From NCBI GenBank assembly GCA_934444895.1, contig CAKSDA010000036.1:1-14124 (forward strand): a DNA stretch of 14,124 nucleotides. Reading direction: 5' to 3'. Below are positions 1 to 7,055 of the stretch, piece by piece. How positions within the stretch are numbered: the stretch's first letter is position 1; every line of letters starts with the position of its first letter. A model generated the notes under the pieces. It saw only the letters and a list, made by a program, of their open reading frames with translations. It had not been told where the DNA came from and did not search any database. The position numbers were made by a program, and so were the translations under genes. Source of the DNA: an uncultured Eubacteriales bacterium (lineage in GTDB: Bacteria > Bacillota > Clostridia > Oscillospirales > Acutalibacteraceae).

Positions 1-298
1 CAGCGATCTTTAGGCATTTTTAGGCTTGTCGTCTTTGCGAGGCGTTAGCCTTGCGGCATCCTCCGCACCCAAAACTGTCTTAAATTTCATCCGTTTTGGG
101 TCGAAGATTTTTTAAACTGATATATTTTTTACAGGGCGAGGCAAAAACACAGGTAATCCTAGCGGATTACCGAGTATTTTAACAAATGCCATGTGAAAAA
201 TTAGCGTTTAAAAAACAGATTCGGATTTATCCCTGTTTGCCTAGGGGTAAATTTATCCTAAATATTACAACGCTTGTTTAAATGAAATACTCTATACT
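1..298. other. Intergenic region downstream of mutS
   Basis: I find no recognisable gene here. Bases 10-101 are visibly richer in GC than the rest and are open on both strands. The minus strand has a 26-codon frame from ATG at 90 to a stop at 10, without a Shine-Dalgarno sequence. The same block carries a 9-bp inverted repeat, ACCCAAAAC at 67-75 and GTTTTGGGT at 93-101. A second, tighter hairpin at 152-171 is listed separately as a possible terminator. The usual clostridial partner mutL is not visible downstream of mutS; it could lie beyond the window edge or elsewhere. Confidence 0.6.
152..171 (-). terminator. Possible terminator of the miaB-ylbF-mutS unit
   Basis: GGTAATCC and GGATTACC form a perfect 8-bp stem with a 4-nt loop. 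Read on the minus strand, the stem is followed by TGTGTTTTTG, a modest U-rich tract. It lies about 130 nt past the mutS stop. The stem is only half GC and the tract is interrupted, so this is a candidate only. On the plus strand the stem is followed by GAGTATTTTAAC, which is weaker. Confidence 0.4.
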
Positions 299-2911
299 CT
301 ATATACTTTTAACCCTGTTTGTAATATCCGATAAAATGCCAAGTGACTCTACCGGGGTTAAAATGTTTACATCGATATTTTTAAGTTCTTTAATCACATC
401 GTCATATTCGCCGGATCCTATAGAAAGTTGTTTGGGTGAGGAATCACTCACCTTAACGGTTTTTACAATACCCTCGCTTTCAATTTCCTTAAGAACCGCT
501 TTTGCCCTTTTAATTACTGCTACCGGTATACCGGCAAGCTTTGCAACTTCTATTCCGTAACTGTCATCAGCTCCGCCCCTTACAATGCGCCTTAAAAATG
601 TTATATCATCACCGTGTTTACGAACGGCGATATTATAATTCTTAACCCCTTTTATGGTATCCTCAAGCGCAGTAAGTTCATGATAATGGGTTGCAAATAG
701 GGTTTTGGCTCCAAGGCGGTTTTTGTCTGAAACAAATTCCAAAACGGCGCGGGCGATTGCCATTCCGTCGAAGGTTGATGTGCCTCTGCCGATTTCATCA
801 AGTATTAAAAGACTGTTCTTTGTTGCATTTTTCAAAATGTTTGCAACCTCATTCATTTCAACCATAAAGGTTGACTGCCCGGTTGCAAGATCGTCCGAAG
901 CGCCGACGCGGGTATAAACTGCGTCAACTACTGAAAGCGCTGCGGATTCTGCCGGAACAAAACATCCGATTTGCGCCATTATGCTGATAAGCGCTACCTG
1001 ACGCATATAGGTTGATTTTCCCGCCATATTCGGTCCGGTTATGATGGCGCACCTGTTTTCGCCTAAATCAAGCAATGTGTCGTTTGCAACAAACGGTGTT
1101 CTGCTAACAGATTCCACAACCGGATGTCTGCCTGCAACAATGCTAAGCGTTCCGTTATTGCTAACCACCGGGCGGCAGTAATTATTATTTTTGGAAACAA
1201 CGGCAAATGAGCATAAAACATCCAGTTTTGATATTGCAGAAGAAGTTTGTTGAATTCTCTTAAGGTTTTCGGAAACAAACGCCCTTAATTCCGAGAAAAG
1301 ATCAAATTCCAGTTTAACAATCCGCTCGCTGGCTCCGAGCACTCTGGCTTCCAAGTCCTTAAGCTCATCTGTTATGTATCTTTCGGCATTTGTAAGAGTC
1401 TGTTTTCTTATATAGTTTTCCGGCACGGAATTACTATATTGAAGCGGAACCTCAATGTAATATCCAAAGACCTTGTTATATCTTACCTTAAGAGCTTTTA
1501 TTCCGGTTTTTTCCTTTTCATTTGCTTCAATTTCCGCAATATAGTTTTTTCCACCGGTCAGATCGCTTCTAAGTCTGTCAACATCCGAACTAAAACCTTC
1601 GCGGATAATTCTGCCGTCTTTCATACTGTTGGGCGGTTCGTCGCAAATTGTTGCTTCTATTCTGTCAGCCACATCGGTTAAAACATCAATATCTTTACAA
1701 AGTTCCTGCATAAGCTTTGATGAAGCCAGTGACAGTACTTGCTTTATAGGGTCAAAATGCCTGATTGTGAATGCCAGGGCCTGCACCTCACGGGGATTTG
1801 CAACGCCGTATGTAATTCTTGTCATAAGGCGTTCTATGTCCCTTATCCCGGTCAGATATTCGCTGAGTTCTCCTCTCATAAGAGTATCGGACACTATTTC
1901 ATCAACCGCATTTTGCCTTGAAATGATTTCGGTAGGATTTAAAAGAGGCTGCATTATCCAACTTCTTAAAAGCCTTTTTCCCATTGCGGTTTTTGTTTTA
2001 TCCAAAACCCAAAGCAGCGAGCCTCTTTTGGATTTTGCCCGCATAGTTTCAACCAATTCAAGATTTCTTATGGTTGAAATATCAAGATTCATAAAGCTGG
2101 ACGAAGTGTAATATTTTATTTCTCTTATAGAGCCCAGCTTGTCCATTCCGTTTTCTTTAAGATATGCCAGAGCATAATCCAAGGCGGCTGTATCGCAGCT
2201 GTTAACCTGCAATTTAAGTTCCTCAACATTCAAAACATTAAAATGTTCTATAATATTTTCGCCGTCCGCATGCTTTTTAAATGTGGCAGGCGAAACTTCC
2301 GATACCCTGCACATTAGATTTTCCTTTAAAAACACCGAAAGAGAATTATAAACTCCGTATGTATCGCTTATTAAAACCTCTTTCGGAGAATATCTGCCAA
2401 GTTCGCTTATAATCGCAGTTTCTATGTTTTCCCCTTTAACCTCGGTTAAATACAAAAGCCCGGTTGATGCATCGATAAAGCAAAGACCACACTCATTTCC
2501 CACAATGTTAACAGAAGCCAAATAATTATTCCGGCTCTCGTCCAACATAGAATCCTCAATGACGGTTCCGGGAGTTATAACCCTTACAACCTCCCGTTTA
2601 ACAATATTATTTTCAGTGTCCATATCCGTGGTTTGCTCACAAATAGCAACCTTATGGCCTTTTTCAATAAGCCGCGCTATATATGCTTCACAGCTGTGAT
2701 ACGGTACTCCGCACATGGGAGCGCGCTTATCAAGGCCGCAATCTTTTCCGGTAAGGGTTAAATCAAGTTCTTCAGAGCATATTTTAGCATCCTCATAAAA
2801 CATTTCGTAAAAGTCGCCGAGTCTGAACATTAAAATAGCGTCTTGATTTTCCTTTTTGATATGATTATATTGTTTCATCATTGGCGAAAGACTATTTTTA
2901 CCCAAAACCAA
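299..2911 (-). CDS. mutS: DNA mismatch repair ATPase MutS
   Basis: MutS binds mismatches and small loops in newly replicated DNA and recruits the repair machinery in an ATP-dependent way. At 870 residues it has the full family length. The mismatch-wedging Phe-X-Glu motif is in GDFYE at residues 32-36. Walker A is GPNMAGKST at 626-634, and Walker B with the signature is LLILDEIGRG at 701-710, followed by the conserved TFDGMA and THYHEL motifs. A C-terminal QLSIG at 828-832 resembles the sliding-clamp binding peptide of Bacillus MutS; that part is inference. The start is TTG at 2911, chosen because GGAG lies 5 nt upstream and because the conserved PMM(K/Q)QY segment falls at residues 10-15, as expected. 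The ATG at 2914-2916 is in another frame. It is the last gene of the miaB-ylbF-mutS unit. The identity is secure; the exact start is less so. Confidence 0.97.
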   Translation of the reverse strand: MVLGKNSLSPMMKQYNHIKKENQDAILMFRLGDFYEMFYEDAKICSEELDLTLTGKDCGLDKRAPMCGVPYHSCEAYIARLIEKGHKVAICEQTTDMDTENNIVKREVVRVITPGTVIEDSMLDESRNNYLASVNIVGNECGLCFIDASTGLLYLTEVKGENIETAIISELGRYSPKEVLISDTYGVYNSLSVFLKENLMCRVSEVSPATFKKHADGENIIEHFNVLNVEELKLQVNSCDTAALDYALAYLKENGMDKLGSIREIKYYTSSSFMNLDISTIRNLELVETMRAKSKRGSLLWVLDKTKTAMGKRLLRSWIMQPLLNPTEIISRQNAVDEIVSDTLMRGELSEYLTGIRDIERLMTRITYGVANPREVQALAFTIRHFDPIKQVLSLASSKLMQELCKDIDVLTDVADRIEATICDEPPNSMKDGRIIREGFSSDVDRLRSDLTGGKNYIAEIEANEKEKTGIKALKVRYNKVFGYYIEVPLQYSNSVPENYIRKQTLTNAERYITDELKDLEARVLGASERIVKLEFDLFSELRAFVSENLKRIQQTSSAISKLDVLCSFAVVSKNNNYCRPVVSNNGTLSIVAGRHPVVESVSRTPFVANDTLLDLGENRCAIITGPNMAGKSTYMRQVALISIMAQIGCFVPAESAALSVVDAVYTRVGASDDLATGQSTFMVEMNEVANILKNATKNSLLILDEIGRGTSTFDGMAIARAVLEFVSDKNRLGAKTLFATHYHELTALEDTIKGVKNYNIAVRKHGDDITFLRRIVRGGADDSYGIEVAKLAGIPVAVIKRAKAVLKEIESEGIVKTVKVSDSSPKQLSIGSGEYDDVIKELKNIDVNILTPVESLGILSDITNRVKSI

Positions 2912-2922
2912 TTCATCTCCAA
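2909..2922 (-). promoter_or_regulatory. mutS ribosome binding site and TTG start with overlapping out-of-frame ATG
   Basis: On the minus strand the sequence runs TTTGGAGATGAATTGG. GGAG is 5 nt from the TTG that opens the mutS frame. An ATG immediately after GGAG opens a 12-codon frame that stops at 2878-2880. That stop overlaps the ATG of mutS Met11 as ATGA. The ATG directly abuts GGAG, which is too close for normal initiation, so TTG is preferred. Confidence 0.55.
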
Positions 2923-3055
2923 ATATTTATCTCTAGTATATTTAACCTCTATATAGAGGAAGTCGGATTAATTACGGTCTGATTAACAGCCGCCGGATAC
3001 TTGCAACATAGATTAACCAACATAATTAATCACAATTAAATTACTGCCAGACAAA
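2912..3055. other. ylbF-mutS intergenic spacer with 14-bp palindrome
   Basis: The 144-bp spacer has no gene and no U-tract terminator, so ylbF and mutS are probably co-transcribed. It holds the perfect palindrome CCTCTATATAGAGG at 2946-2959, about 35 nt before the mutS start. It also has several scattered ATTAAT/GATTAA words that look like decayed short duplications. Confidence 0.5.
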
Positions 3056-3472
3056 TCAGTGACAACCGGAGCAGCCGGAACACTGACCGGTACATCCTGA
3101 ATTAAGGTCACATGTAAGCGGGTCCTCTCCGCTTACTGCAAGTGAAATAATTGTATTTATCTGATTTACAATTGTATCAACCTGCTTTTTTGCGATATTG
3201 AATTTTACCATGGATTCGCTCGACATTATTTTAGAATAAATATCCTTCATTTGCATATTGAGCTCTTTAACCTTTTCTTTGTCTTTTTCTTTGTCATTAC
3301 TCTCCTGTGAAAGGTATTTATCCAAAGAAAGTCTTACAAGGTTGAATTCTCCTATATCCTTTTGCAGCTCTTCATCATTGTCATTATTTATTTTTGCTGC
3401 GGCATAATCCTTATATGCCTGTGTATTTTGTATTTGAACGCCAAGTTGTCTTGCAAGATCAATAATATCCAT
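3056..3472 (-). CDS. YlbF/YmcA (RicA/RicF-like) family protein with Cys-rich tail
   Basis: This is a small helical protein of 138 residues. The body (about 1-115) is predicted mostly helical and highly charged, with a Lys/Asp/Glu run around 58-72. It ends in a cysteine-rich tail with Cys121, 127, 131, 134 and 137, the last three as CSGCSGC. In Bacillus the related RicA (YmcA) and RicF (YlbF) join RicT in a complex that carries iron-sulfur clusters and assists RNase Y-dependent RNA processing. There ymcA follows the miaB homologue ymcB and lies near mutS, which matches this order. The tail cysteines are therefore likely metal or cluster ligands (inference). The gene starts 5 nt after the miaB stop, and its AGGAGA ribosome binding site lies inside the end of miaB, suggesting translational coupling. 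Whether it is the RicA or RicF orthologue cannot be decided here. Confidence 0.85.
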   Translation of the reverse strand: MDIIDLARQLGVQIQNTQAYKDYAAAKINNDNDEELQKDIGEFNLVRLSLDKYLSQESNDKEKDKEKVKELNMQMKDIYSKIMSSESMVKFNIAKKQVDTIVNQINTIISLAVSGEDPLTCDLNSGCTGQCSGCSGCH

Positions 3473-3477
3473 TTTAT

Positions 3478-4902
3478 TTAATTCTCCTGTTTTATGCTCG
3501 CTGTTAAGCGATTATTTTCATATTTTGTTTCAACTGTAACAAATTTGCCGAGCAGCGAACCATCGCCCTCAAATTCCAGGCAGATGTTAGAATCCGTATG
3601 CCCTGCCATCATACCGTCGGTTCTGCCAAAGTCATCGCACAACAGTCTAAAGGTCTTGTTTTGAAGATTACGCTCATTTTCCTTTGAAACCTCTTCTTGA
3701 ACCTTTAAAAGCTCCCTGAACCATTCTCCTTTTTCTTTCCTTGAAACGGGATCCTCCATATTATAGGCCGGAGTTCCCTCTCTTTTTGAAAATATGAAGG
3801 TGAAAAGCTGGGTAAACTTAACCTCTTTTACAAGGCTTAAGGTATCAAGAAAATCCTCATATGTTTCTCCCGGAAAACCAACGATTATATCGCTTGTAAC
3901 GGCAATGTCCGGCATAAGTCGCCTTGCCGTTTTAACAAGGCCTAAATATGTTTGCCGATCGTACTTACGATTCATAAGCTTAAGTATCCGGTCGGAACCG
4001 CTTTGGAAAGGCAAATGCAGATGATGGCAAACCTTATCGCAACGGCTCATAACATTCAAAAGTTCTTCTGAACAATCCTTGGGGTGTGATGTCATAAATC
4101 TTATTCTGAAATCCCCGGGGATTTCGTTAATTTTTTCAAGCAGTTTCGGAAAATTAACAATATTCCCGTTTTCATCGGCGACCGGGCTTTTATAGGAATT
4201 TACATTCTGCCCTAAAAGGGCAATATCCCTGCAACCGTTTTTAACCATTTGTTCGGCTTCGTTTATAACATCGGTATAACTTCTTGATCTTTCTCGTCCC
4301 CTAACATAAGGAACTATACAATATGTACAAAAATTGTTGCACCCGTACATAATCGGAAGCCATCCCTTATATGTGCCGTCTCTCTTTACCGGAACCCCTT
4401 CTACAATGTTTTTTTCTTCTACCGAGGTTTCAAATATTCTTCCTCCACCGTTATACAATTTGTATAAAAATTCCGGCAGTCTATGCTGCACATGTGTGCC
4501 GAAAAGTAAATCGACATACGGATAACTGCGCTTTATACGCTCCTTAACTGAGTCTTGCTGCGCCATGCAGCCGCAAATTCCTATAATAAGCGACGGCTTT
4601 CTGCGCTTTATGTGTTTTAATGCCCCAACATTGCCGAAAACTCTGTCCTCTGCATGTTCCCTAACCGCACAGGTATTGCACAAAATAAAATCGGCTTTAT
4701 TGGCATCATCGGTAAAATCAAAACCCATTTCAAAAAGCATGCCTTTTATCTTTTCGCTGTCGCTTACATTCTGCTGACAACCATAGGTTGTAACCATTGC
4801 AAGCGGCGCCTTTTTAAACCTTTCGGTAATTATTCTTTTAACGGATTTTATGTATTCTTCCTGCTCTGAAAAGGCAGAATCTTTTAATTTTTCGTCCTTC
4901 AC
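3478..4902 (-). CDS. miaB: tRNA-2-methylthio-N6-dimethylallyladenosine synthase MiaB
   Basis: MiaB is a radical-SAM methylthiotransferase. It converts i6A to ms2i6A at position 37 of tRNAs that read codons starting with U. The N-terminal methylthiotransferase domain shows the auxiliary cluster cysteines Cys42 (TYGCQQN), Cys78 (NTCAVRE) and Cys112 (CGCMAQ). The radical-SAM motif is GCNNFCTYC with Cys188, Cys192 and Cys195. The C-terminal 65 or so residues fit the RNA-binding TRAM domain. The 474-residue length is normal for the Firmicute form, which has a longer N-terminal lead than the E. coli protein. The start is GTG at 4902, preceded 5 nt upstream by AAGGGGAT. It is the first gene of a unit with ylbF and mutS, and a good promoter lies just upstream at 4938-4966. 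Confidence 0.97.
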   Translation of the reverse strand: MKDEKLKDSAFSEQEEYIKSVKRIITERFKKAPLAMVTTYGCQQNVSDSEKIKGMLFEMGFDFTDDANKADFILCNTCAVREHAEDRVFGNVGALKHIKRRKPSLIIGICGCMAQQDSVKERIKRSYPYVDLLFGTHVQHRLPEFLYKLYNGGGRIFETSVEEKNIVEGVPVKRDGTYKGWLPIMYGCNNFCTYCIVPYVRGRERSRSYTDVINEAEQMVKNGCRDIALLGQNVNSYKSPVADENGNIVNFPKLLEKINEIPGDFRIRFMTSHPKDCSEELLNVMSRCDKVCHHLHLPFQSGSDRILKLMNRKYDRQTYLGLVKTARRLMPDIAVTSDIIVGFPGETYEDFLDTLSLVKEVKFTQLFTFIFSKREGTPAYNMEDPVSRKEKGEWFRELLKVQEEVSKENERNLQNKTFRLLCDDFGRTDGMMAGHTDSNICLEFEGDGSLLGKFVTVETKYENNRLTASIKQEN

Positions 4903-4937
4903 AAACTATCCCCTTAAAGCACAAAATTACAGAATAT

Positions 4938-4966
4938 ATTATACCTCATAAACAGGTTATATTCAA
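4938..4966 (-). promoter_or_regulatory. Predicted sigma-A-type promoter of miaB-ylbF-mutS
   Basis: On the minus strand, TTGAAT (4966-4961) is separated by exactly 17 bp from TATAAT (4943-4938). The -10 matches the consensus fully and the -35 matches at four of six positions. It sits about 35 nt before the miaB GTG start and just after the dap terminator, where an independent promoter would be expected. Confidence 0.75.
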
Positions 4967-4984
4967 GTTAAATTTACATTTTAA

Positions 4985-5026
4985 AAAGAGGCAATTAAAA
5001 CCTGATTCGGTTTTAATTGCCTCTTT
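4985..5026 (-). terminator. Rho-independent terminator of asd-dapA-dapB
   Basis: Two 18-nt arms, AAAGAGGCAATTAAAACC at 4985-5002 and GGTTTTAATTGCCTCTTT at 5009-5026, form a perfect stem with a 6-nt loop. On the minus strand the stem runs into five T residues. On the plus strand only three T follow, so the minus direction is favoured. It lies about 80 nt past the dapB stop and upstream of the miaB promoter, cleanly separating the two units. The perfect 18-bp stem is longer than most. Confidence 0.85.
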
Positions 5027-5105
5027 AATCCATAGTTCAGTTAATAATTGTGTTGCAATTGAAAATGAGCAATTTTGCAGGATCCATCAATACCGCTGAA
5101 ACTAT

Positions 5106-5858
5106 TTAATCCTTTACAACATCGGTCATATTGTAAAGCCCCGGCGCTTTGTTTTTCAAAAACAAAGCAGCTTTAACTGCACCTGCCGCAAAAATTTCTT
5201 TTGAACCGGCAGAATGTGAAATAGTAAGCACCTCATCCCTTCCGGCAAAGATAACCTCGTGTTCACCGACAATAGTTCCGCCTCTTACGGAATGGATACC
5301 GATTTCGTTTTCTTTGCGTTTTTCGTGAACATCATGTCTGTTATAAATATAGTTCATGTTGTTTCCCAGTTCTTTGTTTATTTCATCGGCCAGCATAATC
5401 GCCGTTCCGCTGGGAGCGTCCACCTTTTGATTATGGTGCTTTTCAACAATTTCAATATCAAACCCACGCAAAACCGACGCCGCTTTTTTTACAAGTTCAA
5501 CAACAAGGTTTATGCCCAGGGACATATTAAATGAAAAAAACACGGGAATTTCTGCAGACGCAGATTTTATTTTTTCAATTTGGGCGTCGCTATACCCTGT
5601 TGTTGCAATTACAGCGCCCAATTTATTTTTCTTTGCATAACAAAGCACATCGTCAAGCAAAGCCGGGCGAGAAAAATCTATAATAACATCCGACTCGCAG
5701 GTAATGTCCGAAAACCTATTGAAAACCGGGAAAGGGCCGTTTTGTGTTAAATTAATATCCACTCCGGCAACAACCGCACAGTCATTCATTCCGTTGACTA
5801 TATCCGTTATTACCCTGCCCATTTTTCCGTTGCATCCGCTTAAAACTATTCTTAACAT
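5106..5858 (-). CDS. dapB: 4-hydroxy-tetrahydrodipicolinate reductase
   Basis: DapB reduces 4-hydroxy-tetrahydrodipicolinate to tetrahydrodipicolinate with NAD(P)H, the second committed step to diaminopimelate and lysine. The N-terminal Rossmann motif is GCNGKMG at residues 8-14, and Asp34 in GVD lies at the end of the second strand, where the cofactor ribose is read. The catalytic and substrate-binding block EKHHNQKVDAPSGTA is intact at 139-153, with the catalytic His near 141. RGGTIVGEH follows in the C-terminal domain. The 250-residue length is typical. The ATG start is preceded by AGGGGAAG. It is the last gene of the asd-dapA-dapB set and is followed by a strong terminator. The upstream gap of 196 bp is unusual within an operon and holds a repeat-bounded insert. 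Confidence 0.97.
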   Translation of the reverse strand: MLRIVLSGCNGKMGRVITDIVNGMNDCAVVAGVDINLTQNGPFPVFNRFSDITCESDVIIDFSRPALLDDVLCYAKKNKLGAVIATTGYSDAQIEKIKSASAEIPVFFSFNMSLGINLVVELVKKAASVLRGFDIEIVEKHHNQKVDAPSGTAIMLADEINKELGNNMNYIYNRHDVHEKRKENEIGIHSVRGGTIVGEHEVIFAGRDEVLTISHSAGSKEIFAAGAVKAALFLKNKAPGLYNMTDVVKD

Positions 5859-5865
5859 TATATAC

Positions 5866-5970
5866 TTCCCCTAATACTTTAGGATATTGATCGTCATCCT
5901 AGCTTGAACCAGCCGCGGTTTCACTCGCTGCCTTTTAGATTGCGGCTTTGCGTTTTCCCCTTATACTTTA
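5866..5970. repeat. 16-bp direct repeats bounding a 73-bp insert upstream of dapB
   Basis: TTCCCCTAATACTTTA (5866-5881) and TTCCCCTTATACTTTA (5955-5970) differ at one base and are 89 bp apart. On the minus strand each copy contains an AGGGGAA-type Shine-Dalgarno core, and the copy nearer dapB serves that gene. The 73 bp between them are clearly richer in GC than the flanks. They contain AGCCGC (5911-5916) and GCGGCT (5942-5947), able to close a hairpin with a 25-nt loop. This could be a tandem duplication later filled, or a small mobile repeat with its target duplication. Confidence 0.6.
5871..5924 (-). other. Possible 17-codon leader frame before dapB
   Basis: A GTG at 5924 is preceded by AAAAGG with 6-nt spacing. 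It opens a 17-codon frame, MKPRLVQARMTINILKY, that stops 12 nt before dapB. The stop lies beside the dapB ribosome binding site, so coupling is conceivable. The peptide has no run of Lys codons, so it does not look like a lysine attenuator. It may be chance. Confidence 0.2.
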
Positions 5971-5989
5971 AAAATTCCTATTGTTTTTT

Positions 5990-6003
5990 ATTTGCATGCA
6001 AAT
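5990..6003. repeat. Perfect 14-bp palindrome in the dapA-dapB gap
   Basis: ATTTGCATGCAAAT is identical to its own reverse complement. It lies about 50 bp downstream of the dapA stop and 130 bp upstream of dapB. No promoter can be placed next to it with confidence. It could be an operator or chance. Confidence 0.5.
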
Positions 6004-6054
6004 GTTTATAAATAGATGTATTCAATATGATACATATAGTTTATAGCAGATATT

Positions 6055-6942
6055 TTATATGATATTCAGCTTTTCCATTTCAAACTTAAGTTTTTTAAGC
6101 TGCTCTTCATTAAGATCAATAAGCGGAAGCCTGCAATGTCCTGCATCCATTCCGGCAAGACGCAGCGCATCCTTTATGGGAATAGGATTTATATCCATAA
6201 AAAGTGCTTTCATAAGTCCGCAATATTTTATTGCTTCTCTGGCCGCTGCTTTGAAATCTCCGTTTAAGCATAGCTTGGTCAGGTCGTGCATTTCCTTCGG
6301 CAAAAGGTTAGACGCAACCGATATAACTCCGCGTCCGCCCAAAGACATTATCGGAACTATCTGATCGTCATTTCCGGAGTACACTGTAAGATCGTCTCCA
6401 CAAAGACTTATTGTTTCAAGCACCGAAGAAAGATTTCCGTTTGCTTCTTTTGTTGCAACAATGTTCGGATGCTTTGATATTTCTTTATATGTTGACGGCA
6501 GAATGTTTACACCCGTTCTGGATGGAACATTGTAAACTATTATAGGAGCGTCTACCCTGTCTGCAATATAATTATAATGCCTTATAAGCCCTGCCTGCGA
6601 AGTTTTGTTGTAATACGGCGTAACTGACAATATTGCGTCGGCACCGAGCTTTAAAGCGTCATTGCAAAGACCCACTGAATAAACCGTGTCATTGCTTCCG
6701 GCGCTTGCAATAATGGGAACTCTGCCGCCTGCCTGCTTCACCGCCGCATCAATAACCTCAAGATGTTCTTTATAATTAAGGGTCGCTGATTCACCGGTAG
6801 TTGCACAGATAACAAGCGCGTCTACCCCGCCTGTTATTTGTTTTTCTACCATTGATTTTACACCGTTCAAGTTAACGCTTCCATCTTCGCACATAGGTGT
6901 TACCATTGCCGTTGCGCAACCTTCAAAAACGATTTTTTTCAT
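6055..6942 (-). CDS. dapA: 4-hydroxy-tetrahydrodipicolinate synthase
   Basis: DapA condenses pyruvate with aspartate semialdehyde, the product of the neighbouring asd enzyme, to give 4-hydroxy-tetrahydrodipicolinate, which dapB then reduces. It is a TIM-barrel class I aldolase-family enzyme. The Schiff-base lysine is Lys165 in VATKEANGN. The proton-relay residues align as Thr48, Thr49 (TTGES), Tyr111 (TPYYNK) and Tyr137 (VYNVPSRTG), with substrate-binding Arg142. The 295-residue length is standard. The ATG start is preceded by AGGGGAGGAAG, a strong ribosome binding site. It sits 104 bp downstream of asd without a terminator between, so co-transcription is likely. I see no riboswitch in the spacer. 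Confidence 0.98.
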   Translation of the reverse strand: MKKIVFEGCATAMVTPMCEDGSVNLNGVKSMVEKQITGGVDALVICATTGESATLNYKEHLEVIDAAVKQAGGRVPIIASAGSNDTVYSVGLCNDALKLGADAILSVTPYYNKTSQAGLIRHYNYIADRVDAPIIVYNVPSRTGVNILPSTYKEISKHPNIVATKEANGNLSSVLETISLCGDDLTVYSGNDDQIVPIMSLGGRGVISVASNLLPKEMHDLTKLCLNGDFKAAAREAIKYCGLMKALFMDINPIPIKDALRLAGMDAGHCRLPLIDLNEEQLKKLKFEMEKLNII

Positions 6943-7019
6943 AAAAATCTTCCTCCCCTAAAAATTAAGATAGCCTAGTGAAAACCTATATAAATACATA
7001 AATCAAAATTACATCCTAA

Positions 7020-7055
7020 ACATTAATCAGAACACTAATCAGGGCATTAATCAAA
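7020..7055. repeat. Three tandem 12-bp repeats spanning the asd stop codon
   Basis: ACATTAATCAGA (7020-7031), ACACTAATCAGG (7032-7043) and GCATTAATCAAA (7044-7055) are consecutive copies with few differences. The third copy contains the asd stop (7047-7049). On the minus strand every copy carries a GATTAA or GATTAG word, so the asd stop is followed by two further stop triplets from the copies. Confidence 0.7.

Noticed and set aside
223..258. Imperfect inverted repeat GGATTTATCCC / GGGTAAATTTATCC as the mutS terminator
   Set aside because: The pairing needs bulges and the T-run on the minus strand starts about 8 nt after the stem. The hairpin at 152-171 is cleaner.
1629..2111. 160-codon plus-strand frame inside mutS
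   Set aside because: It lies wholly antisense to the conserved MutS core, shows no family motif and has no ribosome binding site. It is a shadow frame.
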